This document shows positions 49,004 through 57,145 of a DNA stretch of 64,000 nucleotides, in pieces. Made by a program: the position numbers and the translations under genes. The stretch is from assembly GCF_000745835.1 (NCBI RefSeq), contig NZ_JQKB01000003.1, positions 62,001-126,000 on the forward strand. Direction: 5' to 3'. The notes under the pieces were generated by a model. That model saw only the letters and a list, made by a program, of their open reading frames with translations. It was not told where the DNA came from and searched no databases. Position 1 is the stretch's first letter. Each line of letters starts with the position of its first letter. Source of the DNA: Belnapia moabensis DSM 16746. GTDB lineage: Bacteria > Pseudomonadota > Alphaproteobacteria > Acetobacterales > Acetobacteraceae.

Positions 49004-50182
49004 TCAGGCGCGTTCGAGGATGGAGACGTAGTTGGCGACCGCGGCGCCGCCCATGTTGAAGACGCCGCCGATATCGGCCTTCGGCAGCTGCAGGTCGCCG
49101 GCCGTGCCGGTGAGCTGCATGGCGGTGAGGACGTGCATGGAGACGCCGGTGGCGCCGATCGGGTGGCCCTTGGCCTTCAGGCCGCCGGAGCGATTGACGG
49201 GGAGCTTGCCGTCGGCCGCCGTCCAGCCCTCGAGGATGGCGCGGGACCCCTGCCCTTCCGGCGTCAGGCCCATCGCCTCATACTCGAGAAGCTCGGCGAT
49301 GGTGAAGCAGTCATGCGTCTCGACGAAGGAGAGGTCGGTCGCGGCGCCGAGCCCGGCCTGGTCGAGGGCGCGGGACCAGGCCTCGCGCGGGCCCTCGAAA
49401 CGGATGATGTCGCGGGCGGCGATGGGCAGGTAGTCGTTCACCTGCACGGCGGCGCGGAAGCGAACGGCCTTCTGCATCGACTTCGCCGTCTCGCTGTCGG
49501 TGATGATCATGGCCGCGGCGCCGTCGGAGACGAGGCTGCAATCGGTGCGCTTCAGCGGCGGGGCGACAAAGGGGTTCTTGTCCGACTCCGCGCGGCAGAA
49601 GGCGTAGCCGAGGTCCTTGCGCATCTGCGCCCAGGGGTTGTCGACGCCGTTCTTGTGGTTCTTCGCGGCGATGGCGGCGAGGGCGTCGGACTGGTCGCCA
49701 TGGCGCTGGAAATAGGCCTCGGCGATGCGCCCGAAGACGCCTGCGAAGCCGCCGCGGATGTCCTGCTCGGTCTTGCGGTAGCTCGCGTTCAGCAGGATCT
49801 CGCCGACCTGCGGGCCGGGCGTCGCGGTCATCTTCTCGGCGCCGAGGACGAGGGCGAAGCGGCCGCGTTTCGCCGCAAGGAAGTCGAGGGCGCCGTGGAT
49901 GGCGGCGCTGCCGGTGGCGCAGGCGTTCTCGTAGCGGGTGATCGGCTTGAAGCGTAGCTCGGGGATGGACTGGAGGACCAGCGAGCTGGGGAAGCCCTGG
50001 TTGGTGAAGCCCTCGCCGAAGACGCCGAGGAAGCCGGCATCGATCTCGGCGGGCGATATGCCGGCATCCTCGATGGCGGCGCGGCCGACGCGGGCGAGCA
50101 GGCTCTCGATATCCGGCTCCTCCAGCTTGCCGAAGGGGGTATGGGCCCAGCCCACGATGCAGGCGTCCAGCGTCTCGGCCAT
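49004..50182 (-). CDS. thiolase family acyl-CoA acetyltransferase (SCP2-type)
   Basis: 392 residues. Nucleophile Cys88 in ENACATGSAAIH, ETHDCFTIAELLEYE, and GGLKAKGHPIGATG supply the catalytic set. The ETHDCF spacing is that of SCP2-type thiolases rather than classical PhaA/FadA. It cleaves or forms 3-ketoacyl-CoA. ATG at 50182 follows a GAGGAACGG-like site. Divergent from an acyl-CoA carboxyltransferase, suggesting a shared acyl-CoA route. Confidence 0.87.
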   Translation of the reverse strand: MAETLDACIVGWAHTPFGKLEEPDIESLLARVGRAAIEDAGISPAEIDAGFLGVFGEGFTNQGFPSSLVLQSIPELRFKPITRYENACATGSAAIHGALDFLAAKRGRFALVLGAEKMTATPGPQVGEILLNASYRKTEQDIRGGFAGVFGRIAEAYFQRHGDQSDALAAIAAKNHKNGVDNPWAQMRKDLGYAFCRAESDKNPFVAPPLKRTDCSLVSDGAAAMIITDSETAKSMQKAVRFRAAVQVNDYLPIAARDIIRFEGPREAWSRALDQAGLGAATDLSFVETHDCFTIAELLEYEAMGLTPEGQGSRAILEGWTAADGKLPVNRSGGLKAKGHPIGATGVSMHVLTAMQLTGTAGDLQLPKADIGGVFNMGGAAVANYVSILERA

Positions 50183-50253
50183 GAAAGTGCTCCGTTCCTC
50201 TCCACGGGGAAGATAGGCGCGGCTAGCATCCGGGGAAAGGCATGGAGGGACGG

Positions 50254-51813
50254 ATGAGCTGGCAGCCGGAGCTGGAGGACCTCGCCCGGCGCGAGGCGAT
50301 GGCGCGCGCAATGGGCGGGCCGGAGAAGGTGGCGCGGCAGCATGCCGGGGGCCGGCTCACGGTGCGGGAGCGGGTGGACGGGATGCTGGATGCCGGGAGC
50401 TTCCATGAGGTGGGGGCGATTGCGGGGAAGGCCCGGTACGGTGCGGATGGAGAGCTGGAGGAGTTCACGCCGTCCAATTGCGTGATGGGGCGGGGAAAGG
50501 TGGATGGGCGGCCGGTGGTGGTGGTCGGCGACGACTTCACCGTGCGGGGCGGCAGCGCGGATGCGACGATCCGCGAGAAGCCGATCATGGCGGAGCGGAT
50601 GGCCCGCGAGCTGCGGCTGCCGATCATCCGGATCATCGAGGGCTCGGGCGGCGGCGGGTCGGTCAAGACCATCGAGACCACGGGACGGGCGAACCTGCCA
50701 GGTGGGATCGGGGGCGAGCAGATGTATCACCTGACGGGTGACAACCTCTCGCTCGTGCCGGTGGTGGGGCTGGGGCTGGGCTCCGTCGCGGGGCTCGGGG
50801 CGGCGCGGCTGGCGGCGACGCATTTCTCGGTGATGACCAAGAGCTCGGCGATGTTCGTCGCCGGGCCGCCGGTGGTGAATGCGCTGGGGCCTCGCCAGTT
50901 CACCAAGCAGGAGCTGGGGGGGTGGGAGACGCAAACGCGGGCGGGGGCGGTCGATCATGCGGTCGACAGCGAGGAGGAGGCCTTCGCGGCGGCGCGGCGG
51001 TTCCTCAGCTACCTGCCGAGTTCGGTGCATGAGCTGCCGGTGCGGGAGGCGTGCGAGGACGATCCGGCGCGCGTTGAAGAGGCATGGCTCTCGGTTATCC
51101 CGCGGGAGATCCGCAAGACCTACCGGATCAGGCCGTTGATCGAGGGCATGCTCGACAAGGGCAGCGTCTTCGAGATGGGGCGGTATTTCGGGCGGTCGGT
51201 GGTGACGGCCCTCGCCCGGCTCAACGGCTTGCCGGTGGCGGTGATCGCGGGCGATCCGATGTTCTATGCGGGGTCGTGGACGGCGGATGCCTGCGCCAAG
51301 ATCATCCGCTTCGTCGATCTGGCCGACACCTTCCATCTGCCGGTCGTGCATCTGATGGACTGTCCGGGCTTTATGATCGGGCTGGAGGCGGAGCAGCGGG
51401 CGACGATCCGCTGGGGCGTGCGCGCGATGGCGGCGATCAACCAGAGCCGGGTGCCGTGGTGCACGGTGATCCTGCGCAACGCCTTCGGCGTGGCGGGGGC
51501 GATCCATCAGCCGGCGGGGCGGTTCTCGGTGCGCTATGCCTGGCCCTCGGCGCGCTGGGGGTCACTGCCGCTGGAGGGGGGGATCGAGGCGGCCTACCGG
51601 GCGGATATCGAGGCGGCCGACGATCCGGCGGCGAAGCTGGCGGAGATTGAAGGGCGGCTGCAGAAGCTGCGAAGTCCGCTCAGGACGGCGGAAGCGTTCT
51701 GGGCGGAGGAGATCATCGATCCGCGCCAGACGCGGCGGCTGCTCTGCGACTTCGCCAATTATGCCGAGAGGTTGCGGGAGCCGGGGCGGATCGGGCGCGG
51801 GGTGCGGCCGTGA
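50254..51813 (+). CDS. acyl-CoA carboxylase carboxyltransferase (beta) subunit
   Basis: 519 residues. Two carboxyltransferase (crotonase-like) halves: GGRLTVRERVDGMLD at the N-terminus, SGGGGSVKTIE oxyanion region, then DCPGFMIGLEAE and RNAFGVAGAIHQP. It resembles propionyl-/methylcrotonyl-CoA carboxylase beta chains. No biotin carboxylase or carrier gene is in the window, so its partner is elsewhere or it acts as a decarboxylase; undetermined. I chose the ATG at 50254 because GGAGGGA lies just upstream; an ATG at 50242 overlaps that site. Confidence 0.87.
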   Translation: MSWQPELEDLARREAMARAMGGPEKVARQHAGGRLTVRERVDGMLDAGSFHEVGAIAGKARYGADGELEEFTPSNCVMGRGKVDGRPVVVVGDDFTVRGGSADATIREKPIMAERMARELRLPIIRIIEGSGGGGSVKTIETTGRANLPGGIGGEQMYHLTGDNLSLVPVVGLGLGSVAGLGAARLAATHFSVMTKSSAMFVAGPPVVNALGPRQFTKQELGGWETQTRAGAVDHAVDSEEEAFAAARRFLSYLPSSVHELPVREACEDDPARVEEAWLSVIPREIRKTYRIRPLIEGMLDKGSVFEMGRYFGRSVVTALARLNGLPVAVIAGDPMFYAGSWTADACAKIIRFVDLADTFHLPVVHLMDCPGFMIGLEAEQRATIRWGVRAMAAINQSRVPWCTVILRNAFGVAGAIHQPAGRFSVRYAWPSARWGSLPLEGGIEAAYRADIEAADDPAAKLAEIEGRLQKLRSPLRTAEAFWAEEIIDPRQTRRLLCDFANYAERLREPGRIGRGVRP

Positions 51814-51882
51814 CCTTGCGTGTCCGGTGAACCGGATGGGGCGCGGATCGTTGGGGCCTCGGTCATCAAGGAGGTCATCCGC

Positions 51883-52290
51883 ATGAGTTGGTTCGGTCGC
51901 ATTCTCGACAAGCTGAAGGGGCATGCTCAGGCGGCGCCCGCCGCGGAGGCCGCGGCGCCGGCGCAGTCGCCGGGGCCGGCGGATGACGTGCCCGCCCCAG
52001 GGGCAACATCGGCCGGGGCGGCGAGCCCGGCGCCGATCGACGTGACGGGCATCCTCGACGGGCTGGCCTCGCAGCAGCGGCAGAAGCTCGACTGGCGGCA
52101 TTCGATCGTCGACCTGATGAAGCTGCTGGAGCTGGACAGCAGCCTCGAGAACCGGAAGGAGCTGGCGAAGGAGCTCAACTATACCGGGGATACGGGCGAT
52201 TCCGCCGCGATGAATATCTGGCTGCACAAGCAGGTCATGCAGAAGCTCGCCGCGAATGGCGGCAAGGTGCCGGCCGAGCTGAAGGACTAG
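51883..52290 (+). CDS. DUF3597 domain protein
   Basis: 135 residues. [12 protein letters not shown] start, an Ala/Pro-rich linker (20-55), then a helical domain ([55 protein letters not shown]) matching DUF3597, a LysM-associated small domain of unknown function. ATG at 51883 is preceded by a perfect AAGGAGGT seven bases away. Confidence 0.85.
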   Translation: MSWFGRILDKLKGHAQAAPAAEAAAPAQSPGPADDVPAPGATSAGAASPAPIDVTGILDGLASQQRQKLDWRHSIVDLMKLLELDSSLENRKELAKELNYTGDTGDSAAMNIWLHKQVMQKLAANGGKVPAELKD

Positions 52291-52358
52291 AGCCTGGTTC
52301 TGGACCCCTGCCGGGAGTGGCGGCAGAGTGCCGCCTAGACCGGCAGGGGGACAGGCTG

Positions 52359-53471
52359 ATGAAGACGCGTGCGGCGGTGGCCTGGGCGGCAGGGAAGCCG
52401 CTGAGCATCGAGACGATCGAGATCGGTGGGCCGAAGCAGGGCGAGGTGCTCGTCGAGGTCATGGCGACGGGGCTCTGCCATACCGACCAGTACACGCTGA
52501 GCGGGCGGGACCCGGAGGGGCTGTTCCCGGCGATCCTTGGGCATGAGGGGGCGGGGATCGTGCGCGAGGTGGGTGCCGGCGTCACCGGCCTGAAGCCGGG
52601 CGACCATGTCATCCCGCTCTACACGCCGGAATGTCGGCAGTGCAAAACCTGCCTCAGCCAGCGGAGCAACCTCTGCACGGCGATCCGGGCGACGCAGGGC
52701 AAGGGTGTCATGCCGGACGGTACGAGCCGCTTCTCCTGCGAGGGGACGCAGGTGATGCACTACATGGGGTGCAGCACCTTCGCGAACTTCACCGTCCTGC
52801 CGGAGATCGCGCTCGCAAAAATCCGGGAAGACGCGCCCTTCGACAAGATCTGCTACATCGGCTGCGGCGTGACGACGGGCGTGGGCGCGGTCATCAACAC
52901 CGCCAAGGTCTGGCCGGGGGCGAATGTCGCGGTCTTCGGGCTGGGCGGCATCGGGCTCAATGTGCTGCAAGGCGCGCGGATGGTGGGCGCCGACAAGATC
53001 ATCGGCATCGACCTCAACCCGGCGCGGGAGGCGATGGCGCGCAGGTTTGGCATGACGCATTTCATCAACCCGAGCGAGATCGGCGCGGACAAGGTGGTGC
53101 AAGCGATCGTCGACCTGACGGGGGGCGGTGCCGACTTCTCCTTCGAGTGCATCGGCAACACCAAGGTGATGCGGCAGGCGCTGGAATGCACGCATCGCGG
53201 CTGGGGGGAGAGCATCATCATCGGCGTCGCGGGCGCGGGCGAGGAGATCAGCACGCGGCCCTTCCAGCTCGTCACCGGGCGGAACTGGCGAGGGACGGCT
53301 TTCGGCGGGGCGCGGGGGCGGACGGATGTGCCGAAGATCGTCGATTGGTACATGGAGGGGAAGATCGACATCGACAGCCTCATCACCCACACCATGCCGC
53401 TCGAGCAGATCAACCATGGCTTCGAGCTGATGGAGCGGGGGGAGAGCATCCGCTCGGTGGTCGTCTACTGA
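52359..53471 (+). CDS. frmA: S-(hydroxymethyl)glutathione dehydrogenase (class III alcohol dehydrogenase)
   Basis: 370 residues. Catalytic zinc Cys40 (GLCHTDQYT), GHEGAGIV, structural-zinc cysteines C92, C95, C98 and C106, [11 protein letters not shown] (second catalytic-zinc Cys), and [16 protein letters not shown]-binding turn. The class III Arg-containing C-terminal half ([10 protein letters not shown]) is present. Oxidises the formaldehyde-glutathione adduct to S-formylglutathione; also S-nitrosoglutathione reductase. The S-formylglutathione hydrolase gene is not adjacent. Confidence 0.93.
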   Translation: MKTRAAVAWAAGKPLSIETIEIGGPKQGEVLVEVMATGLCHTDQYTLSGRDPEGLFPAILGHEGAGIVREVGAGVTGLKPGDHVIPLYTPECRQCKTCLSQRSNLCTAIRATQGKGVMPDGTSRFSCEGTQVMHYMGCSTFANFTVLPEIALAKIREDAPFDKICYIGCGVTTGVGAVINTAKVWPGANVAVFGLGGIGLNVLQGARMVGADKIIGIDLNPAREAMARRFGMTHFINPSEIGADKVVQAIVDLTGGGADFSFECIGNTKVMRQALECTHRGWGESIIIGVAGAGEEISTRPFQLVTGRNWRGTAFGGARGRTDVPKIVDWYMEGKIDIDSLITHTMPLEQINHGFELMERGESIRSVVVY

Positions 53472-53493
53472 GCCCGATCGGCGAAGGGCGCAG

Positions 53494-54501
53494 GTGAGAC
53501 CGGGCACCGCAGCCGTGAATCGGGCGACCGGGCCTGTGCGGAGGCGCGCGCTGGTCGCGGGGCTGCTGGCGGCGCCCGGGCTTGCACGCGCGGAAGGCCC
53601 CTTCCCCGAGCGGCCGATCCGGCTGGTGATTCCCTGGCCGCCGGGTGGGACGAACGACATCGTCGGGCGGCTCGTCAGCGAGGGGATGGCGGCAAGGCTC
53701 GGGCAGCCGGTCGTCATTGAGAACCGCGGCGGGGCGGGCGGGATGCTGGGCGCGGAGGCCGTCGCCAAGGCGGCGCCGGATGGGTACACGCTGGTCCTCG
53801 GCGGGAGCGGGAGCCTCACCATCACCAGCCTGGTGCAAGCGCGGGTGCCTTATGACGTCGCCACCGCCTTCGCGCCGGTCGGGCTGATGGGGGTGGGGCC
53901 GAATGTTGTCGTCGTGCACCCTTCGGTCGCGGCGCGCGACCTGCGCGAGTTGCAGGCGGTGGCGCGGGGGGCGGCGCCGCCTTTGTCCTATGCCTCGCCC
54001 GGTGTGGGGAGCACCGGGCATGCGGCGGGGGCGATGATCGCGCAGGTGCTCGACGTGCCGATGGAGCATATCCCCTATCGCGGGACGGGGCCGGCGCTCA
54101 ACGACCTCATCGCCGGGCGGGTGCAGGTCTTCACCAATGCGCTGGCGCCGTTGCAGCCGCATATCCGGTCGGGGGCGGTGCGGGCGCTGGCGATCGCCGG
54201 GCGGCAGCGGAGCAGCGCCATGCCGGAGCTGGCGACGACGGGAGAGCAGGGCTTCCCCGGGATCGAGGCGGCGACCTGGTTCGGGCTGCTGGCGACGGGC
54301 GGGACGGCGCCGGAGCGCATCCTCAGGCTGCATGGGGCGCTGAATGCGGCGCTCATGGATCCGGAGATCCGGCGGCGGCTGGTGGAGGGCGGGCTGGAGG
54401 TGGAGCCGAGCGCGAGCCCGGAGGAATTCGCGCGGTTCTTCGCGGAGGACCGGGCGCGCTGGGCACCCGTGGTGCGGCGCGCCGCGATGCGGGTGGACTG
54501 A
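53494..54501 (+). CDS. Bug-family tripartite tricarboxylate transporter receptor
   Basis: 335 residues. Arg-rich signal (VRRRALVAGLLAAPGLARA), then PIRLVIPWPPGGTNDIVGR, NRGGAGGMLGAEAVAKAAPDGYT and YASPGVGSTGHAAG, which are the three conserved blocks of TctC/Bug periplasmic binders. They capture carboxylates for TctA/TctB permeases; no permease gene is here. GTG start with AAGGG upstream; starts 22 bases after frmA and may be cotranscribed. Confidence 0.9.
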   Translation: MRPGTAAVNRATGPVRRRALVAGLLAAPGLARAEGPFPERPIRLVIPWPPGGTNDIVGRLVSEGMAARLGQPVVIENRGGAGGMLGAEAVAKAAPDGYTLVLGGSGSLTITSLVQARVPYDVATAFAPVGLMGVGPNVVVVHPSVAARDLRELQAVARGAAPPLSYASPGVGSTGHAAGAMIAQVLDVPMEHIPYRGTGPALNDLIAGRVQVFTNALAPLQPHIRSGAVRALAIAGRQRSSAMPELATTGEQGFPGIEAATWFGLLATGGTAPERILRLHGALNAALMDPEIRRRLVEGGLEVEPSASPEEFARFFAEDRARWAPVVRRAAMRVD

Positions 54502-54535
54502 CGGCCCGCTTCGGCGGGGCCATGAGCCGTGGCCC

Positions 54536-54949
54536 TCAGAATGGCTTGGCGACGGCCAGCAACGCGATAGCGGCGAAGGACAGGACCACCGCCACTGGGG
54601 CCCAGGCGAGGCTGCGGTGGGGTTCGCACGCCCCGAGCGCCACCCGGCGGAGCGCGCCGGCCTGCACCCCATGCAGGCCGGTGAGCGCGACGACTGGCAG
54701 CAGCTTGGCCGACAGCCAGCCTGCCCCGAACCAGCCGCTACCGAGCGCCGCAGCGATACCGAGGGCCCAGACGGCCAGCAGTGCCGGGACGGTGACGCGC
54801 AGATCCCACAGCCGCAACCGGGCGAGGAGGCCGGGGCTGACGCCGCCCTGCGACGCAGCCGCGACCGCGAGCGACTGTGCCAGCAGTCCGCCGGCGAAGA
54901 CGAGCACCGCCGCGACGTGCAGCGCCTTCAGCCAGGTCGGGTCCATCAT
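54536..54949 (-). CDS. CopD-like small integral membrane protein
   Basis: 137 residues with four hydrophobic segments (about 7-28, 45-67, 74-93, 115-135). WLKALHVAAVLVFAGG at the N-terminus resembles the first helix of CopD/HemJ-type proteins with a His in the membrane. Function unassigned. Third gene of a leftward TetR operon; its ATG (54949) overlaps the stop of the preceding gene. Confidence 0.7.
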   Translation of the reverse strand: MMDPTWLKALHVAAVLVFAGGLLAQSLAVAAASQGGVSPGLLARLRLWDLRVTVPALLAVWALGIAAALGSGWFGAGWLSAKLLPVVALTGLHGVQAGALRRVALGACEPHRSLAWAPVAVVLSFAAIALLAVAKPF

Positions 54950-55296
54950 ACCTGGTTGCGGCCGGCCGCAGCCAGCGCCGCTTCCTTCCGCTGCAGCAGC
55001 CCGGTGCTGAGGATGGCACCGAAGGGCACGAAGGCGGCCGCCATCAGGCGCAGGATCTCGCCCGGGCGCCAGGAGCCGCCGGCCACGGTGGCGAGAAGCA
55101 TCCAAGCATAACCGACGAAGGCGAGGCCGTGCACCGGCCCCATCACCTTCGTCGCCGCAGCCAGGCCGAACAGGTGCTTCGCCGGTACCGCGATGAGCAG
55201 GAGGAGGACGAGCGTTACCCCTTCCACCAGCGCCGCCAGGCGCAGCCGCCGAAGCTGCGCCAGCTCCGCCGCCTGGATCGCCTCATTGCGGCTCAC
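54946..55296 (-). CDS. DUF3817 integral membrane protein
   Basis: 116 residues from a GTG start that overlaps the TetR stop (GTGA). RLRLAALVEGVTLVLLLL, KHLFGLAAATKVMGPVHGLAFVGYAWML (in parts: GPVHGLAF) and the third hydrophobic stretch match DUF3817, a three-helix membrane family of unknown function often next to regulators. Middle gene of the TetR operon. Confidence 0.82.
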   Translation of the reverse strand: MSRNEAIQAAELAQLRRLRLAALVEGVTLVLLLLIAVPAKHLFGLAAATKVMGPVHGLAFVGYAWMLLATVAGGSWRPGEILRLMAAAFVPFGAILSTGLLQRKEAALAAAGRNQV

Positions 55297-55901
55297 TGCG
55301 GGAGGCCCCGGATGACAGGCGCGGCGCGGCGCAGCAAGGCATCGAAGGCCTGGTGAGCCCGCGCATCGGCCGCGGGATCGCGCAGGAACCGGGCGGAGGC
55401 ATGATGGCTGAGATAGATGCCGCAGAGCTCCCAAACGAACTGCTCCACCTCCGTCTCCGCGTGCAGCTGCCCCTGCGCGACGGCGGAGGCGACGAGGGAG
55501 CGGAGAAGACCGCGCCACTCGCACTCCAGCGCGGCCACATGTTCGCGCACCCTGCCCGTGCTGTCGTCCAGCTCGAACAGGGCGGCGGCCACGGGACAGC
55601 CTCCGGGCAGGCCGGCGCGCGGTGCCCAGCCGAGCCAGCGCTCCACGACGGCACGGAGCCGGGGCAGGCCATCCGGCGCCTGCATCGCCGGCTCGACCAC
55701 ATGCGCGCGGGCCAGACGCGCGGCTTCGTCGAGCAACGCGAGTTCGAGCTGCTCCTTCGAGCGGAAATGGGCGAATAAGCCGCTCTTGGAGAGGCTGGCT
55801 GCCTCGGCAAGCCGACCGAGGGTCACGCCTGACAGGCCGTCGAGGCTGAGCGCGCGCAGGCCGTGGTGGAGGAGGGTGACGCGGGTCGCCTGCGATTTCA
55901 T
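55293..55901 (-). CDS. TetR/AcrR-family transcriptional regulator
   Basis: 202 residues. N-terminal TetR helix-turn-helix (LSGVTLGRLAEAASLSKSG and LFAHFRSKEQLELALL) and a C-terminal ligand domain of the TetR_C_6 type. Likely represses its own operon with the DUF3817 and CopD-like genes: a palindrome sits between its -35 and -10 elements. ATG at 55901; the frame extends upstream without a ribosome site. Confidence 0.92.
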   Translation of the reverse strand: MKSQATRVTLLHHGLRALSLDGLSGVTLGRLAEAASLSKSGLFAHFRSKEQLELALLDEAARLARAHVVEPAMQAPDGLPRLRAVVERWLGWAPRAGLPGGCPVAAALFELDDSTGRVREHVAALECEWRGLLRSLVASAVAQGQLHAETEVEQFVWELCGIYLSHHASARFLRDPAADARAHQAFDALLRRAAPVIRGLPQ

Positions 55902-55907
55902 GGTGCA

Positions 55908-55936
55908 GTGATACGACCGATCGTGCTTTTTTGCAA
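55908..55936 (-). promoter_or_regulatory. TetR-operon promoter with operator palindrome
   Basis: Read on the minus strand: TTGCAA (55936-55931), 17-base spacer, TATCAC (55913-55908). The spacer contains a palindrome, ACGA-CCGA-TCGT on the plus strand (55913-55924), placed so that a bound dimer would block RNA polymerase. The start codon follows seven bases after the -10, so the transcript would be nearly leaderless. Confidence 0.55.
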
Positions 55937-56002
55937 GTTGCGATACGTCGCCTGCGATCCCGGGGCGCTGAAGGCGGGAGATGCATGATCCGGAAGCGCA
56001 CT

Positions 56003-56030
56003 GGCCACCGGCATGTTTTGGCAGGTGGCC
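56003..56030. repeat. inverted repeat upstream of the second Bug receptor gene
   Basis: GGCCACC (56003-56009) and GGTGGCC (56024-56030) with a 14-base centre, in the divergent region between the TetR and Bug genes. Could be an operator half-site pair or a leader hairpin. Confidence 0.35.
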
Positions 56031-56087
56031 CAGTCGCGCAGATGGACTTATGCTCGCCTCACAAAACAAAAACGGGGAAGCGTTGCC

Positions 56088-57065
56088 GTGGATCGTCGTA
56101 GCCTTCTGCTTGCCGGTGCGGGGCTTGCCGCGCCGCGCCTTGGCCTAGCCCAGTCGCAGGGCCCCTACCCTTCCCGCCCGGTGCGGCTGATCGTGCCCTG
56201 GCCGCCGGGCCAGGCGACGGACCTGATGGCGCGCGTGGCGGCGCAGCAGGTCGCGGCGCAGTGGGGGCAGACCATCGTGCCGGACAACAAGGCGGGCGCG
56301 GGCGGGATGATCGGGACGGATGCGGTCGCCAAGGCGCCGCCCGATGGCTACACCATCCTCGCCGCCTCGACCGGGCCGATCACCACGGCGCCGCTGGTGC
56401 AGCGGACGCCCTACGACCCCGAGAAGGATTTCGCGCCGGTCGCGATGATCGGCATCTCGCCCTATCTGCTGACGGTGACGAACAACTTTCCGGCGAAGGA
56501 TACGGCGGAGTTCATCCGCGTGGTGAAGGCCAATCCAGGGAAGTTCACCTATGCCTCATCCGGCACCGGGGCGGCGGCGCATCTCATCACCCTGATGTTC
56601 CTGAGCAGGACCGGGCTGATGGATACGGTGCATGTGCCCTTCCAGGGGAGCGGGCCGGCGCTGACCTCGGTGGTGGCGGGGCAGGTGGATTTCGCCATCG
56701 ACACGCTGGCGGCGACGGGGCCGCTGGTGAAGCAGGGGGCGCTGCGGGCGCTCGGCATCACCCTCGGGGCGGGGAGCGCGCTGGCGCCGGGCATCGCGCC
56801 GCTCGGCAGCGTCCCGGAGGCGGCGGGCTTCGATGTCGGGGCCTTCGGCGGGTACATGATGCCGGCGGGGACGCCACCGGAGATCGTCGCCAGGCTGGCG
56901 CAGGAGACGGAGAGGGCGATGGGGACGGATGAGGTGCGCGGGCGCCTCGCCGCCATCGGCTTCCAGCCGGAGCCGCGGGGAACGGCCGAATTCACCGCCT
57001 TCCTGAAGACGCATCGGGAGCAGTTCCGGCAGGTGATCGAGGCGAACAAGATCCGCGTGGAGTAA
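56088..57065 (+). CDS. Bug-family tripartite tricarboxylate transporter receptor
   Basis: 325 residues from a GTG start with GGGGAAG upstream. Signal VDRRSLLLAGAGLAAPRLGLA with a twin-arginine-like DRRSLL. Conserved blocks PVRLIVPWPPGQATDLMARV, NKAGAGGMIGTDAVAKAPPDGYT and YASSGTGAAAHLI. Periplasmic solute binder without TctA/TctB nearby. Divergent from the TetR gene; whether TetR controls it is unknown. Confidence 0.9.
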   Translation: MDRRSLLLAGAGLAAPRLGLAQSQGPYPSRPVRLIVPWPPGQATDLMARVAAQQVAAQWGQTIVPDNKAGAGGMIGTDAVAKAPPDGYTILAASTGPITTAPLVQRTPYDPEKDFAPVAMIGISPYLLTVTNNFPAKDTAEFIRVVKANPGKFTYASSGTGAAAHLITLMFLSRTGLMDTVHVPFQGSGPALTSVVAGQVDFAIDTLAATGPLVKQGALRALGITLGAGSALAPGIAPLGSVPEAAGFDVGAFGGYMMPAGTPPEIVARLAQETERAMGTDEVRGRLAAIGFQPEPRGTAEFTAFLKTHREQFRQVIEANKIRVE

Positions 57066-57145
57066 GGGTGCGGCGGCGCGCCTCTCGCATTGTGCGTGGG
57101 TAGACCCGATCTGCTGACCCACCGCGATGGAGTTAGACCAGAACC

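Noticed and set aside
49828-51507. A 559-codon minus-strand frame over the carboxyltransferase gene
   Set aside because: Antisense shadow; its C-terminal part is the thiolase sequence in another phase.
55981-56087. Upstream ATG at 56013 as the start of the second Bug receptor
   Set aside because: It would prefix the signal peptide with 25 polar residues and has no ribosome site; the GTG at 56088 follows GGGGAAG and gives a normal leader.
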